From: Streptomyces sp. SW4
Lineage (GTDB): Bacteria > Actinomycetota > Actinomycetes > Streptomycetales > Streptomycetaceae
Length of the DNA: 64,000 nt
Direction of reading: 5' to 3'
Assembly: GCA_003248315.1 (NCBI GenBank)
Contig: QKWM01000004.1
Location: 992,001 to 1,056,000 of the forward strand
In this document: positions 55,758-64,000 of the stretch, one piece after another
How positions within the stretch are numbered: the first letter of the stretch is position 1
Layout of the letters: each line of letters opens with the position of its first letter
The notes under the pieces: generated by a model
The model's database searches: none
What the model was told of the DNA's origin: nothing
The model's input: only the letters and a program-made list of their open reading frames with translations
Program-made: the position numbers and the translations under genes

Positions 55758-57218
55758 GTGAGTGACACCCCATTCGGATTCGGCCTTCCGCCGGAGGAGC
55801 CGGACGACGGCGACGAGGGCAAGAAGAAGGACCAGCAGAGCGGTGGTGGTCAGGGACCTGCCAACCCGTTCGGTTTCGGTATGCCCGGCGCCGGTGGCCC
55901 TGGCGGCCCCGGTGCGGACAACCCGTTCGCTGCCATGTTCGGTTCGCTGAACCCCACCGACCTGGGCGCCGCGTTCCAGCAGCTGGGCCAGATGCTCTCC
56001 TACGAGGGCGGCCCGGTGAACTGGGACATGGCCAAGCAGATCGCCCGCCAGACCGTCTCCCAGGGCGCTCCGGACGGCTCGAAGGACGCCAGCGTCGGCC
56101 CCGCCGAGCGCAGTGCCGTCCAGGAGGCCGTCCGCCTCGCCGACCTGTGGCTCGACGACGCGACGGCCCTGCCCTCCGGCTCGGGCTCCGCGGTGGCGTG
56201 GAGCCGCGCGGAGTGGGTCGAGGCGACCCTGCCCGCCTGGCAGGAGCTGGTCGACCCGGTCGCCGAGCGCGTCGGCTCGGCCATGGGCGACGTCCTGCCG
56301 GAGGAGATGCAGGCCATGGCCGGCCCGCTGATCGGCATGATGCGCTCCATGGGCGGCGCCATGTTCGGCACGCAGATCGGCCAGGCCGTCGGCGTCCTCG
56401 CCGGCGAGGTCGTCGGCTCGTCCGACATCGGCCTGCCGCTCGGCCCGGCCGGCAAGGCGGCCCTGCTGCCGGGCAACGTCGAGCGGTTCGGCAAGGACCT
56501 GGGCGTCCCGCAGGAGGAGGTGCGGCTGTATCTCGCCCTGCGCGAGGCCGCCCACCAGCGCCTCTTCGCGCACGTGCCCTGGCTGCGCTCCCACCTGTTC
56601 GGCGCGGTCGACGGCTACGCGCGCGGCATCAAGGTGGACACCGCGAAGCTGGAGGACGTGGTCGGGCAGTTCGACCCGCAGAACCCGGAGCAGCTGCAGG
56701 AGGCCCTCCAGCAGGGCATGTTCCAGCCGGAGGACACCCCGGAGCAGAAGGCCGCGCTGGCCCGGCTGGAGACGGCCCTGGCGCTGGTCGAGGGCTGGGT
56801 GGACGCGGTGGTGCACGCCGCCGCCAAGCCGCGCCTGTCCTCCGCCGACGCGCTGCGCGAGACCCTGCGCCGCCGTCGTGCCTCGGGCGGCCCGGCGGAG
56901 CAGACCTTCGCCACGCTGATCGGCCTGGAGCTGCGCCCGCGCCGGCTGCGCGACGCCTCCCGCCTGTGGGCGTCCCTGACGGACGCGCGCGGGGTCGACG
57001 GCCGGGACGCCCTGTGGTCCCACCCGGACATGCTGCCCAACGCCACCGACCTGGACGACCCGGACGGGTTCGTGCACCGGGAGCAGATGGACTTCTCCGA
57101 GCTGGACAAGATGCTCGGCGAGGCCGCCGGCAAGCCCGACCTGAAGAAGCCCGACGCCGGGAAGAAGGGCGACGAGGGCGAGGGCTCGGGCGACGGCAAG
57201 GGTGACGGCACCGAGTGA
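55758..57218 (+). CDS. DUF2342 zincin-like family protein
   Basis: 486 residues. A disordered Gly/Pro/Asp-rich N-terminus is followed by a helical domain with QAMAGPLIGMMRSMGGAMFG and the family signature LREAAHQRLFAHVPWLRSHL, then ALVEGWVDAVVHAAA, and a Lys/Gly/Asp-rich tail. The family (Zincin_2) is predicted to be zinc hydrolases, though I see no textbook HExxH. GTG 55758 has a GAGGAA ribosome-binding site. Intact. The stop overlaps the NUDIX start (GTGA). Confidence 0.82.
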   Translation: MSDTPFGFGLPPEEPDDGDEGKKKDQQSGGGQGPANPFGFGMPGAGGPGGPGADNPFAAMFGSLNPTDLGAAFQQLGQMLSYEGGPVNWDMAKQIARQTVSQGAPDGSKDASVGPAERSAVQEAVRLADLWLDDATALPSGSGSAVAWSRAEWVEATLPAWQELVDPVAERVGSAMGDVLPEEMQAMAGPLIGMMRSMGGAMFGTQIGQAVGVLAGEVVGSSDIGLPLGPAGKAALLPGNVERFGKDLGVPQEEVRLYLALREAAHQRLFAHVPWLRSHLFGAVDGYARGIKVDTAKLEDVVGQFDPQNPEQLQEALQQGMFQPEDTPEQKAALARLETALALVEGWVDAVVHAAAKPRLSSADALRETLRRRRASGGPAEQTFATLIGLELRPRRLRDASRLWASLTDARGVDGRDALWSHPDMLPNATDLDDPDGFVHREQMDFSELDKMLGEAAGKPDLKKPDAGKKGDEGEGSGDGKGDGTE

Positions 57219-57730
57219 GCCTGTACGACGACGCCGTCCTGGTCCTGAAGGGCTACGAGGGCCAGGACGGACTGCGCCAGGTCTATCTCGACCATCTGGC
57301 GGCCCACCCGGACGGGCTGTGGAAGGCGTGCGCGGACGGGCACATCACGGCCAGCGCCCTGGTCGTCGACCCGCCGCGCGGCCGAGTGCTGCTGACCCTG
57401 CACAAGAAGCTGCGCATGTGGCTGCAGATGGGCGGCCACTGCGAGCCCGGCGACGCCACCCTCGCGGAGGCGGCCCTGCGCGAGGGCACGGAGGAGTCGG
57501 GCATCGCCGGCCTGGCCCTGCTGCCCGGCGGGCCGGTGCGGCTGGACCGGCATCTCACGCCGTGCGCCTGGCACCTGGACGTCCAGTACGCGGCGGTGGC
57601 CCCGCCGGGCGCCGTCGAGGCGATCAGCGACGAGTCCCTCGACCTGCGCTGGTTCGGCTACGACGAGGTCGCGGAGGTGGCCGACGAGTCGGTGCGCCGC
57701 CTGGTGGAGGCCACCCGCGCCAGGCTCTGA
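57215..57730 (+). CDS. NUDIX hydrolase
   Basis: 171 residues. The complete Nudix box Gx5Ex7REUxEExGU is seen in GHCEPGDATLAEAALREGTE followed by ESGI. These enzymes hydrolyse nucleoside diphosphates linked to another moiety; the substrate is not evident. GTG 57215 is coupled to the preceding gene. A strong hairpin follows. Intact. Confidence 0.9.
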   Translation: MSLYDDAVLVLKGYEGQDGLRQVYLDHLAAHPDGLWKACADGHITASALVVDPPRGRVLLTLHKKLRMWLQMGGHCEPGDATLAEAALREGTEESGIAGLALLPGGPVRLDRHLTPCAWHLDVQYAAVAPPGAVEAISDESLDLRWFGYDEVAEVADESVRRLVEATRARL

Positions 57731-57746
57731 GCGACGTGTAAAGGGG

Positions 57747-57786
57747 CGTGTAAGGGGCGGCCACCCAGGTGGCCGCCCCTTACACG
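57747..57786. terminator. Bidirectional terminator between the NUDIX and AIM24 genes
   Basis: Perfect 18-base stem (CGTGTAAGGGGCGGCCAC, 57747-57764, with 57769-57786), CCAG loop. The left arm is partly duplicated just before it (CGTGTAAAGGGG at 57735). Confidence 0.88.
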
Positions 57787-57811
57787 TGCGGGTCCGTCTG
57801 CCGGACGCGGG

Positions 57812-58566
57812 TCAGTTCCAGACGTTGCCCTGGTTCTGCCCCGGGCCCCCTGCTGGCCCATGCCGTACTGCGCTGCCAGGCCCGAGCCGATCTGCGCGTT
57901 CTGCGGCGGCAGCAGCTCGCTCGGCTGGACCAGGGCGTAGCCGCTGCCCATGAAGCTCAGCTCCCAGCCCTCGCCGGTGTTGCCGCGGCGCCGCCACACC
58001 CCGGAGGAGTGCGTCTGGGCCTGCATCTGCACCCGCAGCCCGGTGGACCAGGCGACGATCGCGTCCGCGTCGCAGTTGACGTACTTGTCGGGCGTCACCT
58101 GCATCAGCAGCGGCATGCCCGAGGTCATCAGGGCGACCTTGCCGCGGCCGGTGATGTTGAGCTGGTACTTCCCGGAGCCGGAGATGCCGTAGAGGCTGTC
58201 GACGGCGATGACCTCGTGGTGCAGCGAGGAGTCCATCGCGAGCACGTAGCTGCTGTCGACGGTGAGGCCGTCCTGGTCGACGTCCATGAGGTGGACGTGC
58301 TGCTTGAGGTTGGCGAGGTAGACCGTGCCCTGCCCGTGGCAGCGCATCAGGTCCAGTCCCTCGCCGGTGTTCGCACGCGCGCGTGACTGCTCGCGGCTCT
58401 GGTACTCCGCGTCGAACTCGACGAGTCCCTGGTAGGCGACCATCGTGCCCTTGCGGGCGAGGATGTCGTCGTGGCCCTCCAGGGCGACGCGCAGCATCTG
58501 CTTGTTCTGCAGGCTCCAGCGTTCCTGGGTCTGCTGCTCGTTGTAGGCGAAAAGCGGGCTCTGCAT
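57812..58566 (-). CDS. AIM24 family protein, third gene of the TerD/AIM24 operon (C-terminal frameshift)
   Basis: About 251 residues covering one AIM24 domain (QMLRVALEGHDDILARKGTM, GQGTVYLANLKQHVHLMDVD, VTPDKYVNCDADAIVAWSTG, GEGWELSFMGSGYALVQPSE). AIM24 is a beta-rich domain named after a yeast mitochondrial protein; the bacterial function is unknown. The frame breaks at CCCCC 57846-57850; one base gives QQGGPGQNQGNVWN and the stop at 57812. ATG 58566. It starts 16 bases after the previous AIM24 gene. Confidence 0.85.
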
Positions 58567-58582
58567 GGTGTCTCTGCTCCCC

Positions 58583-59263
58583 TCAGCCCCGGACCCGGAG
58601 ACGGTCGGTGCTGTCCTCGCTGGGCTGGACGACGACGATGCCCTGACCGGAGAAGGCCATCTGGTAGGCCTCGCCGCTGCCGCGGCCGATCAGCGACTGC
58701 GCCTTGAAACTGCGCTTGCCCTTCACCTTGAGGTTCGGGGACCAGGCGACGAGCGCGTCGGGGTCGACGTAGGTCTCGTCCTCGCCGCCGCCGCAGTCGA
58801 CGACGATCGGCTTGCCCCGGGAGGTCAGCGCGACCCATCCCTGCCCGGAGATCCGGGTGTTCCACAGGCCCTGGCCGGCGAACTTGGCCAGGCCCTTGAC
58901 CCGCTCCACGCCCCACGACAGGTGGGCGTCGAAGGCGAGCAGGTTGGTGGCGTTGACGGAGATCCCGTCGCCGTTGAGGTTGATCACGACGACGTTCGCA
59001 CCGTAGTCGGCGAGGTAGAGCAGCCCGTCGCCGGAGCACTTCATCAGGGGCGCGCCCTCGCCGGTGAGCCAGTCCTTGGCGATCTGGCGCACGGCGGGCG
59101 GGTTGGGCTCGTACTGGATGAAACCCTCGTAGGCGACCATCGAGCCCACGCGCGCGAGGAGGTCGTTCCCGGTCTGCATGGCGACCTTCAGCATGTGGTT
59201 GCCGTGGTTCTCCATGCGGGCGGTGACGGGTGCGGGGGCGTAGCCCGCGAGCGGCTGGTTCAT
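58583..59263 (-). CDS. AIM24 family protein, second gene of the operon
   Basis: 226 residues, intact, one AIM24 domain: HMLKVAMQTGNDLLARVGSM, GDGLLYLADYGANVVVINLN, DPDALVAWSPNLKVKGKRS, and RGSGEAYQMAFSGQGIVVVQ. It is paralogous to its two neighbours. No signal peptide or membrane helix. It starts 13 bases after the stop of the TerD-AIM24 fusion gene. Confidence 0.88.
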   Translation of the reverse strand: MNQPLAGYAPAPVTARMENHGNHMLKVAMQTGNDLLARVGSMVAYEGFIQYEPNPPAVRQIAKDWLTGEGAPLMKCSGDGLLYLADYGANVVVINLNGDGISVNATNLLAFDAHLSWGVERVKGLAKFAGQGLWNTRISGQGWVALTSRGKPIVVDCGGGEDETYVDPDALVAWSPNLKVKGKRSFKAQSLIGRGSGEAYQMAFSGQGIVVVQPSEDSTDRLRVRG

Positions 59264-59276
59264 GTCGGGCTCTCCC

Positions 59277-61119
59277 TCAGATCTCGTACGGCTGGACGAC
59301 GATGAAGTTGCCGGGCGCTCCCGGAACTGCAGGTTGACGCTCTCGCCGGTGTCGCCCGCGTAGGAGTTGCGGCGCATGCGCACCTGGCTGGAGACGACCA
59401 CCTGGGCCGCCGCCGACCAGGCCACCACGGCGTTGCAGTCGGCGAACGTGGTGGGCGTGACCGGCAGCACCACGGGCGTGCCGTGGGTCTTCACGACGAT
59501 CGTGCCGGTGCCCTGGAACTGCATCGTGAACAGCGCGCCGCCGGGGATGCCGTGACCCTCGATGCGGCGGACCTCGTAGGTGAGGCTCTCGTCGAAGGCG
59601 AGGACGTTCTCCGCGGAGACGCACACGGCGTCGCCCTGGAGTTCGATGGGGTGCAGCATCGTGGAGTCCTCGGCGAGGAACACCTGCCCCTTGCCGGTGC
59701 AGCGCATCAGCTGCATCTCCTGGCCGGTGGCGTTGCCCACGACCCGCCCGGCGAAGCCGGCGCCCTTGTAGCTGAAGTCGACCTTGCCCTGGTAGAGGAC
59801 CATGCTGCCCTGGCGGGCCAGCACGGGCTGGTCGCCGATGCCGAGGTCGACGCGGACCATCTTGCGGTTCTGCTGGGTCCAGCGCTGGCCGGTGGGCGTC
59901 TCGCGGTACTGCTCCAGGGCGGCGGCCACACCCGCGCCCTGCGGGGAACCCTGCGGTGTGCCCTGGGGTGCGCCGTACGGCGCGGCCTGCTGGGCGGGCG
60001 GCTGCCCGTACGGGGGCTGCTGCTGGCCGTAGCCCGGGGCGGGGTGGGCTGGCCGTAGCCGGGCGGCGGGGCCGGCTGGCCGTAGCCGGGCGGCGCGGTG
60101 GGCTGGCCGTAGCCCGGAGGCGGGGTCGGCTGGCCGTAACCGGGCGGCGGGGCCGGCGTCTGGGGCACCTGCGGTGCGTGGGGTGCCTGCGGCCTCTGCG
60201 GTGCGTGGGGTGCCTGCGGCGCGGGGGCCGCGTACCCCTGCTGGCCGTACGGCTCGGGCGCCGGGGCGGGCGGCGGCACCGGGGAACCGGCGGGCGGGGT
60301 GTTCAGCGGGGCGACGACGGTCGGCGCGGCGTGCACGCCGGGGCCGGGTGCGGGCGCCGGCGGCGGGGTGGCGCCCTGCGGCGGGGCGGAGTCCTGCGGA
60401 GGTGCGAAGCCCTGTGCGGCGGGCTGCGGCGCCGGGGGCGCGGGGGCGGGCTGCTGCGCCGGGGGCGCGGCGGCGGGCGCGGGCTCCGGCGTGCCGGGGA
60501 CGCCGAACGCCGGGGGTGCCGCGGCCTGGGCGGGCGGCGCGAACCCCGGGGCGGCGCCGGTCTGCGGCTGCTGCGGAGCGGACGGCTCCTCCTCGGCCAC
60601 CTCGCCGCCGAAGTTCTTCAGCAGGGCGTCGAGGCCGCCGTCGAAGCCCTGGCCGACCGCGGCGAACCGCCACACGTCCTTGAGGTAGAAGTCACCCAGC
60701 ATCACGGCACGCTCGGTGGAGAACTCCGACCCGCTGAAGGGGTACCGGGCCACTTCCTCGCCGCCCGCGACGATACGGATGTACCCGGGGCCCACCTGCG
60801 ACATCTGGCCGGCGCCGTCGATCGTCGCGGTGAAGGACAGCTTCTGGATCTGCGGCGGGATGCGGTCCAGCGTGACCCGGAAGGACTCCGTGTCGCCGGC
60901 CTGCGCCCCCAGGAGCTGAATGGCCTCCTCGGGAGACTTCGGCTGGTTGTAGAAGATGAAGTAACGGTCGTCCGAGAGCCGTTCGTCGGCGTCCAGACCG
61001 AAGCAACTGATGTCGAAGGTCAGCCCGGGGCCGGCGATCTGCACGCCTACGTACAGATCCGTGCCCGCGGTGAGGTCACTGATCCTGGCCTTGTGGCCGC
61101 GTTGGAATTCCCTGGCCAT
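59277..61119 (-). CDS. TerD domain fused to AIM24 domain through a Pro/Gly-rich linker (two apparent frameshifts)
   Basis: Residues about 1-175 form a TerD/CABP domain (DLTAGTDLYVGVQIAGPGLT, FDISCFGLDADERLSDDRYF, RIPPQIQKLSFTATIDGAG), which in relatives binds calcium. Residues about 180-380 are a low-complexity Pro/Ala linker that includes five PPGYGQP-like units. Residues about 390-614 are an AIM24 domain (KMVRVDLGIGDQPVLARQGS to GNFIVVQPYEI). Breaks at GGGG 60036-60039 and CCC 59320-59322 each need one base. ATG 61119. TerD proteins belong to tellurite and general stress systems. It is the first gene of a three-gene minus-strand operon. Confidence 0.88.
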
Positions 61120-61364
61120 GCGTACGACCGTCCCCCATCCGGAATGTGAGTGCGTCGCGCCAGGCTAACGGCAAACTCGGACGACGGAACAAGCCGGTGC
61201 GGACCCTGTGGACGAACTCGGTACAGAGCCGGTACACAACGCTCGCGCGGTTGTGGCGGACGACGGCGGACACCGGCGGCCCCGGCTCGCGGCCGCACCC
61301 GCCCGCGGCCGCACCCGCCCGTGGCCGCATCCTCCTGCTGCCTGCCCCGCCCGCCGCCGCGCCC

Positions 61365-61961
61365 CTACTCCTCGCGCGCTCCGGGAACGTGCGGCAGGCG
61401 GTCGGCGGCCACGACGCCCTCGAGATAGCCGCGCGCCCGCTCGGTGCGGGGATAGGCCTCCAGCAGCCGCCAGAACCGGGGGCCGTGCCCGGGTACCAGC
61501 AGATGGGCCAGTTCGTGCAGCAGAACGTAGTCGACGACGTACTCGGGCATGCCCTGGAGGCGGTGCGAGAGCCGGATGCTGCCCTCGGCGGGGGTGCACG
61601 AACCCCAGCGCGTGTTCTGGTTGGTCACCCAGCGGACCGAACTGGGCCGGGCGCGGCCCTCGAAGTACTGGGCCGACAGCCGCCGTGCGCGCTCCTGGAG
61701 CTGGGCGTCGCCGAGGACCCGCTTGCTCTCCTGGGCGGCCAGCTTGTCGAGCATGACGTTCACCCAGCGCTGCTCCTCCGCGGCGGACATCCGGGCGGGG
61801 ATCAGCACGACGGTGCGGTCGCCCTCCCGGTACGCGGAGACCGTCCTGCGGCGACGGGTGCTCCTGCGGACCTCGATCGCGCTCGCCGCCGGTCCGCTCG
61901 GCGGCGGACTTGTCGGCTTGCGCTGGGGCGTTCCGGAGCGGTGCAGTGGGTCGGCGGACAC
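61365..61961 (-). CDS. YgjP-like metallopeptidase (M48/SprT-related)
   Basis: 198 residues. The zinc motif HELAH lies in VDYVLLHELAHLLVPGHGPR, with the downstream His, and WVTNQNTRWGSCTPAEGSIR is the strongly conserved WGSC segment of the YgjP (DUF45) family. The function of this family is largely unknown. GTG 61961 (SADPLHRSGTPQRK) is preferred; a longer frame to 62057 adds an unlikely Gly/Pro/Arg-rich leader. There is no ribosome-binding site, so translation may be leaderless. Intact. Confidence 0.82.
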   Translation of the reverse strand: MSADPLHRSGTPQRKPTSPPPSGPAASAIEVRRSTRRRRTVSAYREGDRTVVLIPARMSAAEEQRWVNVMLDKLAAQESKRVLGDAQLQERARRLSAQYFEGRARPSSVRWVTNQNTRWGSCTPAEGSIRLSHRLQGMPEYVVDYVLLHELAHLLVPGHGPRFWRLLEAYPRTERARGYLEGVVAADRLPHVPGAREE

Positions 61962-62307
61962 GCCGCCGACGTTACCGGCTGCACACGGGGAAGTCCCGGC
62001 TCCGGGACGGGTTCGATGCGGCGGCCCCACCGAGCGTCCGATTTGTAGGACTGCCACACTTCCGAACCCCTGGGGGCGGTGAGGCAGGGGCGATGAGGCG
62101 CGAGGGGCGATGTAGCCGAGGGGATGTACCGGGGGAGGTAGCGGGGGGAGGTAGCGGGGGCGATTAGTACGACGAACACCCCCAGCCTGTGGACAACTTC
62201 CGGCGCCCGCCGGCGGAACCGGGCATGCTGGCTCGTGCCGGCACGGCTTCGACCGACCGGGTCGGCACCAGGGGGATCTTCACGACCGCTTCGACCGGTG
62301 GACTTCG

Positions 62308-62378
62308 CCCAGTGATCCTGATCACTGGGCCTGATCACGGGCCTGATCACTGGGTCCTGGTCAGTAGGTCCTGACCGG
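62308..62378. repeat. Inverted and direct repeats upstream of the ThiF-like gene
   Basis: An inverted repeat has 10-base arms CCCAGTGATC (62308-62317) and GATCACTGGG (62320-62329). The right arm recurs at 62333-62341 (GATCACGGG, one base shorter) and 62345-62354 (GATCACTGGG). A second inverted repeat CTGGTCAG/CTGACCGG lies at 62357-62378. The cluster ends 29 bases before the ATG at 62407. The rest of the 62058-62406 region is GC-rich with short GGGGGAGGTAGC direct repeats near 62131-62158, and no gene. Confidence 0.75.
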
Positions 62379-62406
62379 CCGGTTCTCTACGTACGGGGGT
62401 TCTGTC

Positions 62407-63618
62407 ATGCATCCGATGGTGAAACCCGCGCTCCGGCGCGGGTGGCGCGATCTCAACACCGTGCAGTTCGGGATGACCCCGGCGCACGCGCTCACGCTGG
62501 GCCCGGTGGACACCGCGACGGGGAGCTTCCTGGAGCTTCTCAACGGCACGCGCGGGCTGGAGCTGCTGCGCGAGGAGGGACGCCGCATGGACCTGCCCGA
62601 CGGCCACGTCGACCGGCTGGTCGCGCGGCTGTCCCGGGCCGGACTGCTCGACGACCCGCACGGCGGCGGGCCCGACGCCGACACCCTGCGCGGCAGACGG
62701 GAGGTCCTCGACCGGCTCCGCCCGGACCTGGCCTCGCTCTCCCTGACGACCGGCGAACCGGGCGACGGGCTCCGGCGCCTGGCCGCCCGCCGGGCCCTGC
62801 GCGTCCAGGTGCGCGGCGCGGGCCGGGTCGGCTCGGTCCTGGCCGCGCTGCTGTCCGGTGCGGGCGTCGGCGAGGTGGACGTGCGCGACGTCGGATGCGT
62901 CGAGCCGTGGGACGTCGCGCCGGGCGGGCTGGCCGCCGACGCCGTCGGCGACCGCAGGACCGACGCGGCCCGCCGCGCCGTGCGCCGCGCCGCCCCCGGC
63001 CGCCCACCGCGCCGGGGCGCAGCGGCACCGGCCGGGGACGACGACCCGGGCTTCTCCCTGCTCGTGCTCGCCCCTCGGGACGACGTCGCCGTGCACGCCC
63101 CGGACCCGAGGCCCGCCGAACCGCTCATGGCCTCCGGAACACCGCATCTCTACGCCGGGGTGGTGGAGGGAACGGGCGTCGTCGGCCCCCTGGTCCTGCC
63201 CGGCGAGACGGGCTGCGCGGGCTGTCTGCACCGGGACCGCGCCGACCGGGACCCGGTCTGGCCCCGGCTGGTGGCACAGTGGAGCTCGGGCGCCCGGCAC
63301 CCGGTCCCGGCCTGCGACCTGACGCTGGCCACGACCGTCGCCGGGCTGGCGGCCACCCACGCGCTCGCCTTCCTGGACGGGCACGTGCCCTCCGCTGCGG
63401 GCGTGCGCTGGGAGGTCTCCCTGCCTCACCTGACCTGGCACGCGCGGCCGGTGCCGCCCCATCCCGCGTGCCCGTGTTCGGCCGCGGAGAAAGGTAAGCA
63501 GGAACACACCTCCATGGACGGGGAGCAGCGCGAGACAATGGCGGGGCAACCGGCGTCGGCAGCAGACCGTGAGGCAGGCGCGGCGCGGCCGGCTGGGACT
63601 TGGAGGGCGCATGTCTGA
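62407..63618 (+). CDS. ThiF-like (E1-superfamily) protein, TOMM-type, unknown function
   Basis: 403 residues. The N-terminal about 120 residues resemble the peptide-clamp region found in TOMM cyclodehydratase partners (VKPALRRGWRDLNTVQFGMT). A Rossmann part begins RVQVRGAGRVGSVLAALLSG with GVGEVDVRDVGCVEPWDV. Two cysteine pairs (GCAGCLHRD and HPACPCSAA) can bind zinc, as in ThiF/MoeB proteins. The catalytic residues of true E1 adenylation domains are not obvious, so it may be an inactive or regulatory relative. Intact. The 3' end overlaps the ABC1 kinase start by 8 bases. Confidence 0.75.
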   Translation: MHPMVKPALRRGWRDLNTVQFGMTPAHALTLGPVDTATGSFLELLNGTRGLELLREEGRRMDLPDGHVDRLVARLSRAGLLDDPHGGGPDADTLRGRREVLDRLRPDLASLSLTTGEPGDGLRRLAARRALRVQVRGAGRVGSVLAALLSGAGVGEVDVRDVGCVEPWDVAPGGLAADAVGDRRTDAARRAVRRAAPGRPPRRGAAAPAGDDDPGFSLLVLAPRDDVAVHAPDPRPAEPLMASGTPHLYAGVVEGTGVVGPLVLPGETGCAGCLHRDRADRDPVWPRLVAQWSSGARHPVPACDLTLATTVAGLAATHALAFLDGHVPSAAGVRWEVSLPHLTWHARPVPPHPACPCSAAEKGKQEHTSMDGEQRETMAGQPASAADREAGAARPAGTWRAHV

Positions 63619-64000
63619 TCTTCCCCGCAAGGCGGTCACCCGGACCGCCAAGCTCGCCGCGCTCCCGCTCGGCTTCGCCGGGCGGGCGACCTGGGGACTG
63701 GGCAAGCGGATCGTGGGCGAGTCCGCGGAGCTCGTCGGACAGCAGCTGCAGCAGCGCACGGCCGAGCAGCTGTTCAAGGTGCTCGGTGAGCTCAAGGGCG
63801 GGGCGATGAAGTTCGGGCAGGCGCTGTCCGTCTTCGAGTCGGCGCTGCCGGAGGAGATCGCCGGGCCCTACCGGGCGGCCCTGACCAAGCTCCAGGAGGC
63901 GGCGCCGCCGATGCCGACGCGGACGGTGCACGCCGTGCTCGCGGAGCGGCTCGGTGAGGACTGGCAGGAGCTGTTCCTGGAGTTCGAGGACAAGCCGGCC
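63611..64000 (+). CDS. ABC1/UbiB family atypical kinase, 3' end outside window
   Basis: The first 130 residues are present. LPLGFAGRATWGLGKRIVGE is followed by the KxGQ signature of the family in ELKGGAMKFGQALSVFESAL, then LPEEIAGPYRAALTKLQEAA. ABC1/UbiB proteins are ATP-dependent atypical kinases, linked to quinone or lipid metabolism in other organisms. ATG 63611 follows a GGAGGG ribosome-binding site and overlaps the ThiF-like gene, so the two are translationally coupled. Confidence 0.9.
   Translation, partial: MSDLPRKAVTRTAKLAALPLGFAGRATWGLGKRIVGESAELVGQQLQQRTAEQLFKVLGELKGGAMKFGQALSVFESALPEEIAGPYRAALTKLQEAAPPMPTRTVHAVLAERLGEDWQELFLEFEDKPA

Overview
The window is chromosomal DNA from a Streptomyces. 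The evidence is very high G+C, frequent GTG starts, a WhiB-like protein, initiator tRNAs without encoded CCA, and blocks whose gene content and order I recognise from S. coelicolor: ushX-sigH, wblE, nagB with dasD/dasABC/dasR, nrdABS behind a cobalamin riboswitch, the albaflavenone pair (epi-isozizaene synthase plus CYP170A1), sigR-rsrA, aroA-rsgA and hisN. I see no insertion sequence, prophage, CRISPR array or base-composition island. This is core-type chromosome, not an accessory region.

Layout. 1-9.3 kb: a truncated EshA-like cyclic-nucleotide-binding encapsulin, a PGRP-type amidase, a PLP enzyme, a CPA1 antiporter, a UBP zinc finger, the stress sigma factor SigH with its anti-sigma factor UshX, a lipid kinase and WblE. 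9.4-13 kb: a sensor kinase, then a divergent TetR/SDR pair with two palindromic operators. 13-20 kb: aminosugar catabolism. NagB, an intracellular GH3 glucosaminidase and the DasABC chitobiose importer, with DasR; DasR-type (dre) sites lie before nagB, dasA (two) and dasR, and another sits upstream of the sensor kinase. 20-22.7 kb: a DUF3311/sodium symporter pair and a GNAT enzyme. 22.7-27.7 kb: class Ia ribonucleotide reductase nrdA-nrdB-nrdS with NrdR boxes and a B12 riboswitch. 27.7-30.1 kb: albaflavenone genes. 30.4-37.7 kb: a minus-strand series SRAP, hydrolase, sigR, rsrA, two HD-domain membrane proteins, a TPR protein and def, with a sigma-R promoter before sigR. 37.8-46 kb: an M50-like peptidase, aroA, rsgA, a Gdx-type exporter, TetR, hisN, a CBS protein and a katA/Fur-family pair. 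46-54.3 kb: a Sel1-repeat protein bracketed by two initiator tRNAs, UPF0182, PPA1309, a PDZ/Lon protease, a 54-residue membrane protein and moaE. 54.4-64 kb: a tail-anchored SDR, a DUF2342 zincin, NUDIX, three AIM24 proteins (one fused to TerD), a YgjP-type metallopeptidase, a ThiF-like protein and the start of an ABC1 kinase.

Data quality dominates the reading. About 40 sites carry an apparent loss of one base from a G or C run, always shifting the frame in the same direction and always repairable by adding one G or C. Essential genes (nrdA, aroA) are affected, and so is one of two otherwise identical initiator tRNA genes. I read these as consensus errors, not pseudogenes. Genes are therefore annotated over their full expected span, with each break stated.

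The strongest biological leads are the TerD-AIM24/AIM24/AIM24 operon, the extra dre site in front of the sensor kinase, the layered NrdR/B12 control of nrdABS, the cyclic-nucleotide-binding encapsulin, the tandem HD-domain membrane proteins behind sigR-rsrA, and the repeat-rich control region before the ThiF-like/ABC1 pair.
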